From positions 94,567,295-94,631,294 of the forward strand of contig CM014278.1 of NCBI GenBank assembly GCA_004135705.1: a stretch of DNA of 64,000 bases, in the 5' to 3' direction. Below, one piece after another: positions 47,479 to 60,046 of this stretch (its first letter is position 1; every line of letters begins with the position of its first letter). This DNA comes from Alloteropsis semialata. Its lineage: Eukaryota > Streptophyta > Magnoliopsida > Poales > Poaceae. The notes beneath the pieces are model-generated. The model saw nothing but the letters and a program-made list of their open reading frames with translations, had not been told where the DNA came from and did no database searches. Position numbers and translations under genes: made by a program.

Positions 47479-49395
47479 CACACACACACACAAACCACAT
47501 ACACACACACAAACACACACAAAAAAAATGGGTGTCTATTTCATTTGCAGTGGTTGTGGATTAACTGAGGAACTACTCTCACTACAACATGCCTGTGTAT
47601 ATGGATACATTACACTTGTCAATGTGGGAACTATGAAATGGCCGATTCTCAATATTACCAACAGACTTTGGTGTTGGAAATTTAACTTAAGAATGCAAAA
47701 GTACTTTTCTATAAATAGAATAATATGAAGTGTTATAATTTGCTATCAATATATACTCACTTGGCTCCAAAATGTAGGTCATTGTAGTTTTGTCCTAAGT
47801 CAAACTTCTATAAATCTGATCAACTTCTATAGAAAAATGTATTAACATCTACATTTTGGAACAAACAGAAACCTTCCTTACAAGGGTCATCCTAAAATAT
47901 ACCCTTAGGCAACTGCCACTAAATATTGGCAGTGCAATAGAACCTAATATTTCCTTGAAGCTAAAAATAACTACAGACTGGAATTGATCAACAAAATAAC
48001 TAATGAAATTTATTGTTTCAAGAAGCCCTCAAATCATTCTGCCAAGAGAAACCATACTATTATGATTATCAATTTCAATTATACAAAACCTGACATATGG
48101 CCTTTACCTGAAAGAAAACCTACACCAATATACCTCAACAGTACCCTGTTCTATTAATGATTTCAGCTTATCTTAAGATATCACAGGTAGCACACGTCGC
48201 TCCCACAGGCAATTCATTGGAGCGGTTCAAATCCATACAATTCAAATATTATAAACGAGCCAATGAGACTTGCATTTTGAGAAAGCATACAATAATATAA
48301 CTAGGAGAGAAGCTTAAGCATTACTGGAATTCGCTTGACGCCAAAAGAAAATAAGAAATTTTGAATATCATGGTGATTGCCAAATGTCATACTTTTAGGA
48401 TACACACACGATAAGTAGACCCTGAATAATCAATCACATTTATCAAAGTAAGACATCACATTTAGTATTGAATATCGACGTACAATACGGATTAGATATT
48501 CTCCGTTACATGTTGTCCACGCATCTCAGAAGAAAGCAGTCATCTTCCTAGTATGTGGATAGTATTTGTTATCAAAAGGGAGGATGGGAAACCACCTTGT
48601 GAGAACAACACCCTACCTAAGTTCTTGAACAGATCACCAAAGCAGCCCAGGGACAGCCTATCTATCATACCACACCAACTCCTAAATTGCATACCATGTT
48701 TGCCATTTCTAACAACCAATCATGATTAGCCACAAACACTTTCTACCATCAACGAAGTGTTATGTGCCAACTAAGATTTCCATAAAATACGGCATGCTTT
48801 TCCGACTTGAGAATACTAGCCTTCAAAGGATCTAATACTGAAATACGGCAAATAAAGATCTAGGATGGAAATTGTCCTGTGATTCTCAACAGCCTACCAC
48901 CCAGCCATACTCACACACTAATGTAGAAACCTTGTTCTCTACAAACATGGATAACATTCAGTTCATATAACTACAACTATACAACATGAAAACACGAACA
49001 TTACACGTGTACATTCAAAAGATCTAAATTGCTGTGCTAATCGAGATCCATTAAGCAGAAGCAGGTGACAAAAACATAAAAACACCTAAAAAGCATGAAA
49101 GTTCTCCACAATTCCAGCAATAGCAGCGAAGCAGTGATCTTTCCGAAGATCTCGTCATAATTAAGCAATCTGAAAGCTATGCATAGCCAAATTTCAAATT
49201 TGCGGCACTTACCACGACGGGTGGCCGGAACTGCTCCTTCTGGTTGTGGTGCAGGACGAAGAGCATGAACCCGACGAGGAGGAAGATCCCGAGGAGCCAC
49301 CAGATCCACCCTGGAAGGCGCCGCCGCGACGAGCGGCGGTGCTCCAGTGCCCGCCTTCGCGCATCGCCGCCCCCGTGCCCTGTTCCTCGAAGCAT
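45501..49395 (-). CDS. GAUT11: GAUT11-like alpha-1,4-galacturonosyltransferase (GT8), 546 aa
   Basis: GT8 enzymes of this group add galacturonic acid from UDP-GalA to pectin (homogalacturonan) in the Golgi. Exon 1 is 49395-49213 and exon 2 46958-45501, joined in phase by a 2.25-kb GT-AG intron. A basic N-terminus (residues 12-26) precedes one membrane helix (about 27-48, LPGWIWWLLGIFLLVGFMLF), a type II anchor. A stem region follows (about 70-200, FTEELLSSTSFARQLADQM). The GT8 domain has FCIFSDNVLATSVVVNSTVS, the metal-binding DxD as LDDD at 371-374, WAFGMNIFDL and the C-terminal HYNGNMKPWLK (about 509-519). Length and whole-protein similarity fit GAUT11 (537 aa in Arabidopsis, from memory). 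An upstream in-frame stretch has no earlier ATG. All key residues appear intact. Confidence 0.94.
47401..47520. repeat. (CA)n microsatellite in the GAUT intron
   Basis: A CA run of about 100 bp with a short CG-rich start and a few A interruptions. Frames running through it are artefacts. Confidence 0.97.
47521..49212. other. GAUT intron, rest
   Basis: AT-rich. A Stowaway-like fragment is at about 47760-47880 (inverted tctacattttgga and tccaaaatgtag). No coding sequence. Confidence 0.55.
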
Positions 49396-50189
49396 CTCCG
49401 GACTAGTCCAACGCAAGAACTAAACCAGAGGCCCGCCTCACCGCCGACGCGCCAAACCCTCCTGCATGGCGCGGAGAGCCCACAAAGGCGCCGTCTTTGC
49501 GGCGGATCCGGGGTCCGGATGGATCAGGAGGTGATAACCATCCGGCAAACCCACCCCCCAGAGGCGGCGGGCTCGACTCCGGCCACGGATGACCCGGCAG
49601 CCGCTTCCGGGACCGCGGACGCAGAGAGGCAGGAACACCGGCGATGAAGCGGCGGTGGGATCCGCGAAGGCGAGCGGTGGAATGCGAGGATGGTGAGGTG
49701 GGCAGGATTCAAAGAGAGCAAGGGAGGGCGGGGGAGGGAGAGATCTGAGAATGATGAGAGAGAGAGAGGGGGGCCGGGGAGAAGGGAGGGAGAGGAAGTA
49801 GTTCTTCGCCGGCTGACGTAAAAGGAAAGACAGCAAAAGGCATCCTTTCCAGTCATGCGTCTCCATTTCATTTTCGCCCTCCCTCGTACACCCTGGTTTC
49901 TTCTGGTTTTTGGTTTTACAGCGCGCAACCATGGCTGCACTGCAGCTCTGCAGCTGAACTATTCACAGTAATACCTTAAATCCATTTGAGGAATAAAATG
50001 TTATATTTTCGTATTGTGAATAATTGTTCGAGTGCAATGGTTTCTGCCATATAAAAACCTTCAGACAAAACTGTACAAAAACCCTCGGAACGTATCGTAC
50101 TCCTCTTCTCAACCCATCCACCGCAGATTTTAATAATTAAGATAATGCTCTTAGCTTTGTAGGGTGAGTTTGGTTTTACAACTAATTTG

Positions 50190-50820
50190 TCTAACCCAAG
50201 GTTATCAGTATCGCGGTATCATGCGATACTAAGCTACTACGGGGACCTAACGACATGGATCGCAACCAGAATCGTTTCTGGGTAGGATCGAAGTAGGATC
50301 GCGCTACAAGTCGTATAATAGTTAGAATCACGACACATGAGCGATTTTATAGGATCCGATGAAATATTATGGTTAGCGGCAAAAAATATTGGCCTGCGAC
50401 GGTGCTCGCTGATGCGGTTGGAGAGAAGCAACCGGGAAAGAACTGCGGCGCATGCGTGGACCGCGGTGGTCAGGAAGGATGGCTTTGCTGTTAGTATTAC
50501 GGTAAGTTACGTACTTTGCTGGGAAGTAGGCTGGTGGGCGATGGCCCACAAAATAACAGCCAATAATCAATTTTTTTATTCATTCTCTACTTTTTCTTCT
50601 ATATATTAAAACTAAAAGTCATAAATTATCTCCAATATTATTTTCATACAGAGATATCACAATATATTCACCAAATGTATACTTAGTATGTAAATAACAT
50701 CTTGTAACTAAAAAAAATCTCATAGTATCCCGATACTGCGATACGATACTACGATCCGATACTGCTTGACCAAAAATGATACTACCTAGTATCCCGATAC
50801 TAACAATCTTGGTATAACCT
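50190..50820. mobile_element. TIR-like element with subterminal repeats
   Basis: The left part has aaggttatcagtatcgcggtatc and the right tatcccgatactaacaatcttggtataacc, an imperfect inverted pair. Motifs gatac and gatcc are repeated many times near both ends, as in CACTA or hAT subterminal regions. Non-coding; borders approximate. Confidence 0.5.
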
Positions 50821-53333
50821 TGACTTGCTACATAGTGATATTCTCAGCTCCTGCTTTACTAGCTGTGGAGAGAACCATGGAATACAGTCAAATGTGTCAG
50901 TGAAGCAAAAAATGGAAAGCATAGGAGCCCCCCTCCCCCCCCCCAGCCCCCAAAAAAATCATAATCATGAGTCAAATATATTTTGTCTTAATTTCACACT
51001 CAAATATCGAGATGAGCTCCACAACATGACCCAAGCTTATATATTAACTTATAACTATTCACAACTAGTACACTTTAGCATCTTTATCTCTCCTTTATAT
51101 CAGTTTTCCTCCATGGACACCAGAGCTCCTTTGCTTTTTTTTTTCCTCTTTGTTGTCTATTTGAACATCCAACTAAAAATACCTCATTTCTAGACCATTA
51201 TTATGCTAACCTGCTTCTAGAATTCGATAGTAGGAGAAGCAAATCCATCCTATATCGTTCGAACTAATGAATAGAAAAAATGACACATTCCTCTAGCAAG
51301 CTGTATTGAGCTTACCATCTAGGAAGCAATCCTAAAAATGTAAATACATATCTAGAAATGTTTTTTTTCAACACTACAGAATGTTTTTTGGCATGCATCA
51401 TTATTGTTACCAACTCACAAACACTATGTTATGAGCAACATAACCTGTCCTAATCAAATAGATTGCTCTTTTTTAGTATGTTATGAGCAATATAACCTGT
51501 CCTAATCAAATAGATTGCTCTTTTTTAGTCTTTGTTAATTTAACTACAAGGAGCAAGACTGGGTTTATGATGAGATTATTACAGTTATTGAAGATTACAG
51601 GTGTATTTTTATAAAGCTAAGGTACTAACATCCTAACCGGTAAAAACATCATATATAATCTAAGTTTAAACTACTTGACTTCAATGAGTGATATTGTAAC
51701 TTTCTGTGCCCACTTCCCCTTTTTAAAAATGCTCCTCAGTTTTGTGATGGAAACCCTCACATAAGCATAACTACACAAATATCTACAACAAATATTTTGT
51801 TAAAGTTACGAAGAATAGACACGTCTGTTGATAAGTCCGGGCTGTAGGTTTATATGACGAGCATAATTGTTGGAGCAAGGATCCTCCACCAATTGCTGAC
51901 AGGGTACCCCACTTGCAGCCCGCTAAGCACCGACTGGAGAGCCGGCCCGGCCTCTTCTGATCCAACCCGAGCTGCCCTGAAAGGATGTCGCTTCCAACCG
52001 CTGCTGCAATTGTGCACTTGTGCGGTTGATCATTAATATGAGACTTGACAAGAGGGGGCAGTAGAAAATTGTAGGCTATCAGAGAGTTAGTTGGCTTGAA
52101 GATCTCAGTCGCTACATATACTTAATGCTAATGCTAGTACGCTAATTGCTATGTGTTGGCTTGTTGCTCATTCATATTGGTCTATTCATACTCTCTTAGT
52201 CATACTGATATGGAATTCAGAAGAATGCACGTACACTGGGAGAAGAAGCGATCGAGTTGCTTGGTTGGGCCAAAAGGAGCTCTATGGATTCGCTCTAGAA
52301 TTATTGGTACGTTGCCATCCACTTATGTTTGCATGCATCTCTCTCACCGTCTCACAAGTCACAAGTGACAAGCTATAGGAGTCAAGAGAGAGGGAGAGAA
52401 ATCTTATCATTGTCGTTTCCTTTTTTGATGCATGGTCAACCTCCATTTCTTTGATCATCAGCTCATGTTCTATTGTTTTTGGCATGTGTTGTTTGTCATG
52501 GTGCACAGCTTAGCAGTTATAGGAAGTGTGGTGGTTTTCACTACAAAACTAACCGACTGTCCGTACAAGACGGATAATTTCTAATGTATTTTTGATAATA
52601 TGTACTATTTCTAATGTATTTTTGATAATATGTACTATACCAATGGATAATGAGTTTTTATTGGGAATGATGTTGGTGGTGATTGGGTAAAAATAAAACT
52701 ACGGAAAAGATGTGAATTATGCTAGAAAAAATTGTCAGCTACTCTAGAGATAGAAAATAATAAAAAGCAATGAAACTGTTGGTCACTCATGAAAACTATC
52801 AGGAAAGCTAGCATTTCTAGAACTGTCATGAACAAGTAGGGGTATGATTATTTTTTTTTGATAAACAAGTAGGGGTATGAATTGGTGCATGGAACTGTGT
52901 TGTTGCAGGTACAACCGTATAAGTGGGGAACTGATGCGCGCGCAGGTTTCTATGGCACACGCGCTGATGCGCATGGGGTTTCGACGGCAGTACGGTGGGC
53001 CGCAGCACGTATTGTAATATGTTTGGTGCTTGTTGTCTTGGCCAAGGAAGATGCAAGCAGCACATGCATAAATACATGGCGTGTCAATCGGTCACTATAG
53101 TTGCTTGCTAACACAGCGACGACGGTGTGTTTCTGAACCAGCCACATGAAGCCGTCGGTTGTTAAAGACCTACCGTTTAGAATTCACAAAACTTCACCTG
53201 ACATTGTTCATCCGTGCTAATTCGAGGATAGCATTGCCATCATGGAATTCCAAATATTACCTGCATCACTAGGATGATTTTGAAACACATACATTTAGAT
53301 AAACTGAAAGTTTATTGAAATACTGAAAAGGAA
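50821..53333. other. Gene-poor stretch with small tandem duplications
   Basis: Two local duplications stand out: 51426-51533 (tatgttatgagcaa(c/t)ataacctg... twice, about 54-bp units) and 52577-52636 (ttctaatgtatttttgataatatgtacta twice, 30-bp units). No protein of known family is seen. 51850-52040 and 52880-53100 are more GC-rich but unrecognised. Confidence 0.5.
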
Positions 53334-53830
53334 AAAGTTTAAATTACCCCCTCAACTATGGTCAAAAGTCTAGTTAACCTTTAGCCCCTGAACTATATTT
53401 TGGTTCAATTTACTCCCAGATATTTGCCAATTGGTACAATTTACCCCTTAGTAAGGTTTATCTTTTTTGTTTCTCCACACAGATATAGAGATTTAAGTTC
53501 AATTTTGTAGGATGACAGAGAACATCATATATTTTTTCACTTAATTTTTATACAACTTATGATTAATTTATAATTAAACATACTAGCCTATTAAAATAAT
53601 ACTAAAAAAATCATAATGTACTTTTCTAATATAAGTTATGATGTCAACTATCACAACACAAAATTTGAACTTAAAACTCTATTTGTATGTTGAGATACAA
53701 AAAAGACATATTCAATTGAGGGGTAAGTTGAACCAATTGACATAGTTTAGGGGGTTATTTGAACCAAAAAAATAGTTTAGGGGTTATCTAGACTTTGATT
53801 ATAGTTGAGGGAGTAATTTAGACTTTTTCC
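53334..53830. mobile_element. Non-autonomous TIR element, about 495 bp
   Basis: aaagtttaaattaccccctcaactatggtcaaaagtctagttaacc at the left is matched by its inverse at the right (ggttatctagactttgattatagttgagggagtaatttagacttttt). Long inverted repeats with an AT-rich centre are usual in Mutator-like MITEs. Confidence 0.8.
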
Positions 53831-54405
53831 TATTGAAAATATGTACGGTCTCCGAGCGAATGTATATACGATGTTCAGTCCGGAGACCATCAGTTTAATT
53901 TATGAAGGTTGTTTTTATTGAAATATAAAATAAATATATGAATGAGAAGGTATAATTCATATGAAGACCTAGAAATAAGTATGCTTCATTGCACGAGTGT
54001 TAGACTGTTAGATCCACATGCTTCCCATGAATCAAATTTCGAGAAGGTGACAAGCCTAACAACATTTTGCCAAGGAACATGTGGATTCGGTTCTAGAAAG
54101 TTGAGCAAAATATTCCATGGTAACATTAGCCGTGCATCTCAAGCACGGTTAAGGCGACGAAAAGTAGGCATGAATTGTTTGGCAATAATCTGTCGGTAGG
54201 GCCTGTGCATGCAAGATTCTACCTACCGAACACTTGGCATATAGTACTACGCATACAACTTCGCATTCCCATGTCTATAGGGCCCAGACAAATGAACGAG
54301 TTGACTACCCATCGACATGCACAATAATGGAGATGGAGATGGAGCACTTCTTCTTCTTCTTTTTTCTTTGAGGCAAGAGAAAGAGATGGAGCACATCTGG
54401 GCAGA

Positions 54406-54406
<1 letters not shown>

Positions 54407-54450
<44 letters not shown>
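54407..54450. repeat. (TA)n(CA)n microsatellite
   Basis: A TA run of about 34 bp followed by a short CA run. Confidence 0.95.
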
Positions 54451-56185
54451 GATGAGATTCCTGTGCTACTTGGACCAATCAGGTCGTCCTCCTCAGCTAG
54501 TCACTTTTCGTTAGCATTTCTCAATCACAGCCCAAAGCAGGGGCAACGACGCTGTCAAGGAAGGCATTAACGCTGATGCGTTGCATTTTCCAGGCCGTCC
54601 TTGTCGCCATTGACCCGGAATAGTTACGCGCGCGTTATTACCTGTTCACTTCACGGTCCGCGCTAATTAATTAAGCTACCAGCCGGACATGGAGTTATGC
54701 TCAAGCTCGTCTTGTCCAAACGGGAGTCAGACAGTCTAGCAATGTAGACTAGCTTGGATCTTGAATTCTTGACAGCGGCAGCCTAATTATATCTTTAAAG
54801 TTGTGTTAGAGGAGAAGAAGCTGGAGTTGGTAGCTGAATCCTTAACCACAATATTCTCAGCTTGATTGTTACTATTTGATTTGTCTTTCTTCAGGACATG
54901 GACTCCACAAGATAGAAGACTAAAAGGAGCACAACATGGCAGTCATAATAAGTTAGGCACAACAAAGTCACACACAGCTACTCAGGAATCACCAGGACAT
55001 GACAGGTTAGATGCTTAATTCCATTGTTGGCCAAAAGTCTCCTCGTCATCAGAGGTAGGCATAGTTTAGGAAGTACCTGAGGAGCCAATGAGGCTAGCAG
55101 ATCTCCTGCTCATACCATTAATTAGCTAGCCTATAAGGAGTCGATATGTGTGCTGAAACTAACAAGATTAGGTATCTGCAAACATGCATGGAGGCCCGGG
55201 ATGCACTCATATATAGATGTCAATTTCAGTTGCACAGTGGATGTTTATGTGAAATGTGACATGCACATGCCAGAAAAGCGTGCAAACTGGGATGGAGGGG
55301 TTGGTGAGCCATGCTGGGGACACAGCTCCACACATGCATGTGCCATGGTGTCTTAGAAATTTTTAAGGCGTGTGGTTATAAAGCTAGGATCAGACCCATG
55401 ATGATGGTTATGGAGCTCCTTTTTTTTGTTAGGTTGGGTGTTTGCTTCAAGATTAAGGCCTCTAAGAAAAGCAGGAAAAAGACTGGATTAAATGAGCAAA
55501 TGGAAAAGATTGCGTCTTATCAAATGAGCGTATCCTCCTCCAATAAATAATAATACTAGAGTGGCCCAATATTGCCAGTTTTATTATTACATTTTGGTCT
55601 TATTGTTTTCTCTTTCTGTGAAAGTGAAAAACCACAAGAAAAGTTCATACTGTTGCGTATAAGTGCAAATTATTCTGTCAATGTCAAGAAGACGTTACTA
55701 TTCATTCGTAATGATATGAAAAAACATAAAGCCATATTATATTCAACTAGTCACTCAATATGACCTCCTCTGAGTTGCGGGGCACGGCTTCTAAATATGG
55801 CCTCTATTACGAATAAGTGATTCCTTATGATCTGATATAATTACAACATTTTTGAGAATTTTTATGAATAACATATTGTGCAGTTTTTTAATTAGTTCCA
55901 TGAGTAGCATAATCGATTTTGTTTTCTGAAAAGCGGTGTCAATGTCAGGTCTTTGTCTCCTTTTTATTTCAGAAGAAGAGAGAAGCGATGTCAGCATTGG
56001 CGCATTGCAGAGATTGGGCTGATGTGAATGAAGTTGATACGACCCGCAGCCCGTGGGCCGTAGCCACAGTCCTTCTCTCGGTGGTGATGTGAAGATGGAC
56101 TGGGCCTGGCCAGCGGCTGTGTTGAAGCAATCAGGGCCTCAGGGGCGTGCCGAAGCCCAGTTACAATTCCCTAAGGTTACTCCTA
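54451..56185. other. No gene seen
   Basis: Mixed sequence with short frames and no motif or splice logic. Nothing supportable. Confidence 0.5.
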
Positions 56186-56189
56186 ATAG

Positions 56190-56440
56190 GAGTTTCATTT
56201 TCATTAAATATGGTGTCATATAAGCACTTTTAATGGCATGGCAAAATTTTCAAGAGGAGAGAGATGGAAGGAGTTTCATCTAGATAAAACCCATATACAC
56301 TATTTCCAAGACACAATGTGTCTTAGAATTAAATATGAATGAAACACCAAAATGAAACTATGCATTGTATGAGGGTGTTTCATCCATCAATTAATTATAA
56401 TTTGTTGATATGGCACTCTTGTAAACATCAAAATGAAACT
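56190..56440. mobile_element. MITE with AGTTTCATTTT ends
   Basis: AGTTTCATTTT at 56190 is inverted at the right end (AAAATGAAACT, to about 56440). Inner copies of gtgtttcat and atgaaacacc strengthen the symmetry. About 250 bp, AT-rich. Confidence 0.7.
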
Positions 56441-56877
56441 TGTTATTGGGCCGAAAAAAACAAGCCCAAATATCATGGGTCGAGGACGACACTGAACCTG
56501 AGAAAGAGAATCTGAATCTGAATCAAATCTGAAATAAAATTGTACATAGAGATCTATTTTATGTTTGATCATGGATGCATACACGCATTAAATAGTTTGC
56601 AGAAGTCATACAGACAGCCCCCTTGAACAAATTATCTGTCCCAGTCTATGTACGATGTGGTAAATCAAATAGATAATAGCCGTCTAAATTTTTGAACACC
56701 CAAGGTACTAGGTCTCCGATCCTCAAATCAAGTGGCATGCGTACATGGATTTTACGAGCTATTAAGAGTGAGACATAGAAGATTTAAAACGTGACATACC
56801 AAATCACCAATCGCAAAGCATATGCATGTTTGATTTGCAGGCATGCTCTTAGTGCTTCTAAGGGCCACTTAGCTTAT

Positions 56878-57549
56878 TTAAAGCATCATCCTAGCCAAGT
56901 AAGCTGCGCATGCGACGACAAGCACGACCGGAAGCAGGCTGCATCCGCCGCCGCCTCCGCGACTCGCCTTCCGCGCAGCCCGCACGGCGGCGTAGTAGCG
57001 CTTGGGGCTGGCCTCGAACACGGCGCGGGGGACGCGCGCACCGCCGAGCCCTGGCCCCTTCATGCTCCGGCAGGTGAGCGCGCACATGGCGCCACCGATG
57101 AAGGCCGCGGCCAGGAGCGCGAGCGCCAGCGCCGCGTACACGGCGGCGCCGCGGCCGCGCATGAGCCACGCCGCGGCGTCGGCCATGAGCCTCTCGGCGG
57201 CGGCGTCGAGCTTCTTGACGACCGCGGAGACCAGCCAGCCGTAGAGGCCGCGCAGGAGCCTGGCCGCCGTCTGGACCCACGGCCCCGAGGCTTCGGCCGC
57301 GGAGCCCGCGACGGTCCTCGCCGCCGCCGCCGCCGCCGCGGCGCCGGTCGGGAGGTGGTCGGCGGCGACGGCCCTCGCCACGGCGAGCCAGGCCCAAAGG
57401 TGGCTCACGAGCCACGCGGCCGAGGCCTTCGTCGCCTCGACGACGGCGTCCCTCGTGACGGCCGCCGGGAGCATCTCGGTGGCCACGGCCCTGGCCGCCT
57501 CTACCGCGCCCGTGACGACGGCCGAGAGGTTAGCGAAGGGGATGGCCAT
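56878..57549 (-). CDS. Uncharacterised Ala-rich membrane protein, 223 aa
   Basis: I do not recognise a characterised family. The frame is intronless, GC-rich and starts at a well-placed ATG (gccATGGCC). The sequence is about one third Ala. Amphipathic helices fill residues 1-135. A strong membrane segment lies near 135-160 (AAVYAALALALLAAAFIGGA) and a second at the C-terminus (about 202-218, LLPVVLVVACAAYLA). Between them is a motif GPGLGGARVPRAVFEASPKR followed by YYAAVRAA. The 60047-60457 product has the same motif order (GAGG..I.R.VFEA...YF.A.R.A), so the two are likely paralogues. Function unknown. Codon bias and the shared motif argue for a real gene; expression is not shown. Confidence 0.7.
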   Translation of the reverse strand: MAIPFANLSAVVTGAVEAARAVATEMLPAAVTRDAVVEATKASAAWLVSHLWAWLAVARAVAADHLPTGAAAAAAAARTVAGSAAEASGPWVQTAARLLRGLYGWLVSAVVKKLDAAAERLMADAAAWLMRGRGAAVYAALALALLAAAFIGGAMCALTCRSMKGPGLGGARVPRAVFEASPKRYYAAVRAARKASRGGGGGCSLLPVVLVVACAAYLARMML

Positions 57550-57599
57550 GGCTGGTGCTTGCCTCTACCTGTGCTCTGGCCTCTGGTTTGCTTAGCTGC

Positions 57600-58584
57600 T
57601 GGTGAGCTAGTGAGCTAGTGGACATGGATGGGGGCTTAAAGTCGGAGCGAGGTGGTAAAAGGGAAACAGCTACCAAAAAAGTGGAAAAGGGAAACAAAGC
57701 AGCGCCCACTCGCTTGGTTACCGAAGAAAAGCCGCTTGCTTAGTCATGTCGTGTTGCGCATGTGATCGTGGCATCTTGGACAGTTGATGCTGCATGCTTT
57801 AATTTCGCCCGAGCCTTAACTGTTTCCTCTCTAGGAATTATCTACGTTACTCCTTTCATTTGAAACTAGAAAAGCTCGCGGCTTTGCCGCTTATGGCCAA
57901 TGGATGAGCTGCTTGAGTAGGAGCCGTGTATATGGACCATTGTTGCTATACAAGTTCACCGAGTAATAACACTTATATGCGTTTCTTCGCCGTTTCTTGT
58001 ACTCTGTTGGTAGCCTCCCCTTGACACTATTTTCGCATGACAGTTTTGGCCGCTACATGGGTCCGCTAGCTTGACTTGCCGATTGTTTGGTGGTAACATT
58101 ATGGGGAATTGGTTTGGCTGTGAGAATGTCTAAATGTGTGATCGAGACTAGCTTAGGCCCCATCACTGAGGTATCTCAACACTGTCTGAAGTATTAGTAA
58201 ATTCGTTGAACAATGGAAAAAAAAAATCTTGCACCAGCGTTCTGGCCTTCTGGCTCACGCTAGCCTTGCACCGTTTCCAAGCAGCTACTTTCTCACAGGA
58301 CCAACTCTAAGCTCCCCAACATCGGAGCCAGAGTTGTTGCCCTTCTCGGCATGGCGTACTCTGAGTGCCTCCCGGTGGCGACGAGCAGCGGTGCAGGAAC
58401 CTCGCCTCGGCCGACCGTGGTGGCTCCCGGGGCGCGCGACAGCGAGGCTGCTCGAGGCCCCCCTCTGTCTGCACCGTCAAGTGTTGTTTGTCATCGTCAA
58501 CTTGCTTTGTGCTCATGCCCACGGCCCATCGTCACTCTGTGCTGCTCTCTCGGATCTAGCGAGGAGCGGCTCTGCGGGTGCTGA
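57600..58584. other. Promoter side of the upstream gene and unassigned sequence
   Basis: ctttaagc on minus (about 57632-57640) is a weak TATA-like site about 85 nt upstream of the ATG at 57549. The rest up to 58584 holds a GC-rich patch (58330-58570) without a recognised protein. Confidence 0.4.
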
Positions 58585-58710
58585 CACCAGCCAGCAGTAC
58601 TTTCACCTCACAAAAAATCAGCCCAGCCACCAACCAACCAGCCAGTCAGCAGTACTTTTCTTTCACAGAAAATCAGCCGAGCCACCAGCCGAATCAGCCA
58701 GCCGAACGGG
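58585..58710. mobile_element. Relic of the 39243-type MITE, opposite orientation
   Basis: ccagccagcagtacttt(c/t)...cacaaaaaatcagc occurs twice, and ccagccgaatcagccagccgaac ends it. These are the inverse of the repeat units and end of the 39243-39388 element. Confidence 0.6.
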
Positions 58711-58877
58711 CAAGTTGCAAAAGTTGCAAAAGTTGTATTGTGAAACGTGTCGCAATAGATGTCGGGCAAGTTGGTGGTGCTGGAAAAGTCGAAGCCGCCG
58801 GGGGGCAGCGGCCACAAGATGCAGCAGAAAATGGGTCGGTGAGACGGGCCCACTGGCTGGCGCTTGTGGATGCTCGT

Positions 58878-58997
58878 GCCAGGCCATGCCGTGCGGGGTT
58901 GCTTGCCGGCACGCGTGGCGTGGGTGCTCGGACCAGTGCCAGGCCATGCCGTGCAGGGTTGCTTGCCGGTACGCGTGGCGTGGGTGCTCGGACCAGG
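58878..58997. repeat. 60-bp minisatellite, two copies
   Basis: tgccaggccatgccgtgc(g/a)gggttgcttgccgg(c/t)acgcgtggcgtgggtgctcggaccag is repeated in tandem with only two differences, so the duplication is recent. Open frames through it are repeat artefacts. Confidence 0.9.
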
Positions 58998-58999
58998 CA

Positions 59000-60046
59000 T
59001 TTGCTAAAGTCTAACACCCCGCGACCATTGATGACCGATCCAAGGGGTAGCTTTTTTATGTAGACGTGGCCCAATGGGAAGCCCTGGTTTGGTGCAGGAA
59101 TCGTAATTAGAGATTATATAGCGTATTATGTTAGGATAATATTTTGATGTACAACTAACTCTATCAGTACATAAATCTTATCTGACAAGATTAACATTGT
59201 TAGAATTAGAGTATGATTTTTGTATCACATTGATGGCGCAACAACAATTCGTCGCTAGCAACAAGATCTTGCAAACCACTTGAAGAGTATCGGCTATGGA
59301 TGCCCCCACAAACAATGCAAGCATGATTTCCACCAATTGCCAGCACAGTGGACAGAGAGTACCGGATATTGCTGCAGACATCAAAGGAAAATGTCTAGAA
59401 GAAATTATGCAAGCGCAACTACAGAGCTCCTATTGGTGGCTCAGCGATAACTTTAATCTTTTTTTAGAAAAAAAGCTCAAATCGATTTAATCTAGTAATA
59501 GAAAGTCAAGATCAAGAGTTCAATACTAAAGAAAAGGGACACTTGTAATTACAAAATGGACCGCGCAAATCCATATATAGCCATCCGGATCTACGACATC
59601 CTGTGCGCAACCCCTTCAGTTTTTCGGGTTCCCCAAATTACAATTCGGCTGACCACCTGTTAAGTTTCAGTGACTCTACGTTTTTTCTTATGTATTTTCC
59701 AATTCATATGGATGGTACCAAAGATCAAAGAACTAAGACTCCCAACATTTTAACATAAAAAATAACAAGTACAAAACTAATGTAGTAACGTAATGCAAAG
59801 TGGTATTTAGATCTAAATGACAGATACTTCTACGAAAATGCATGACAATTGGATAACTTAAGAATAAAACGTAGCCAAAGTTCATATATTTCTGATGACA
59901 TGCAGATTCTCCAGCTACTACGACCAAGCTATAAGAACAGACTGCCAGTACAAATGACGAACAGAGATTAACCAAACAGAAGAAAAAGGGACATGAAAAT
60001 GGGACTGCAAAAGCGGTAGCGCAGGACTATGGAGGCAGATACAGCT
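59000..60046. other. No gene seen
   Basis: AT-rich intergenic sequence. The last 300 bp may be the 3' UTR of the minus-strand gene that ends at 60047. Confidence 0.5.

Noticed and set aside
47256..47522. 88-codon Val/Cys-rich frame
   Set aside because: It is a translation of the CA microsatellite.
58229..59063. Long plus-strand frames of 261 and 161 codons
   Set aside because: They run through a MITE relic and the 60-bp minisatellite; no domain or splice context.
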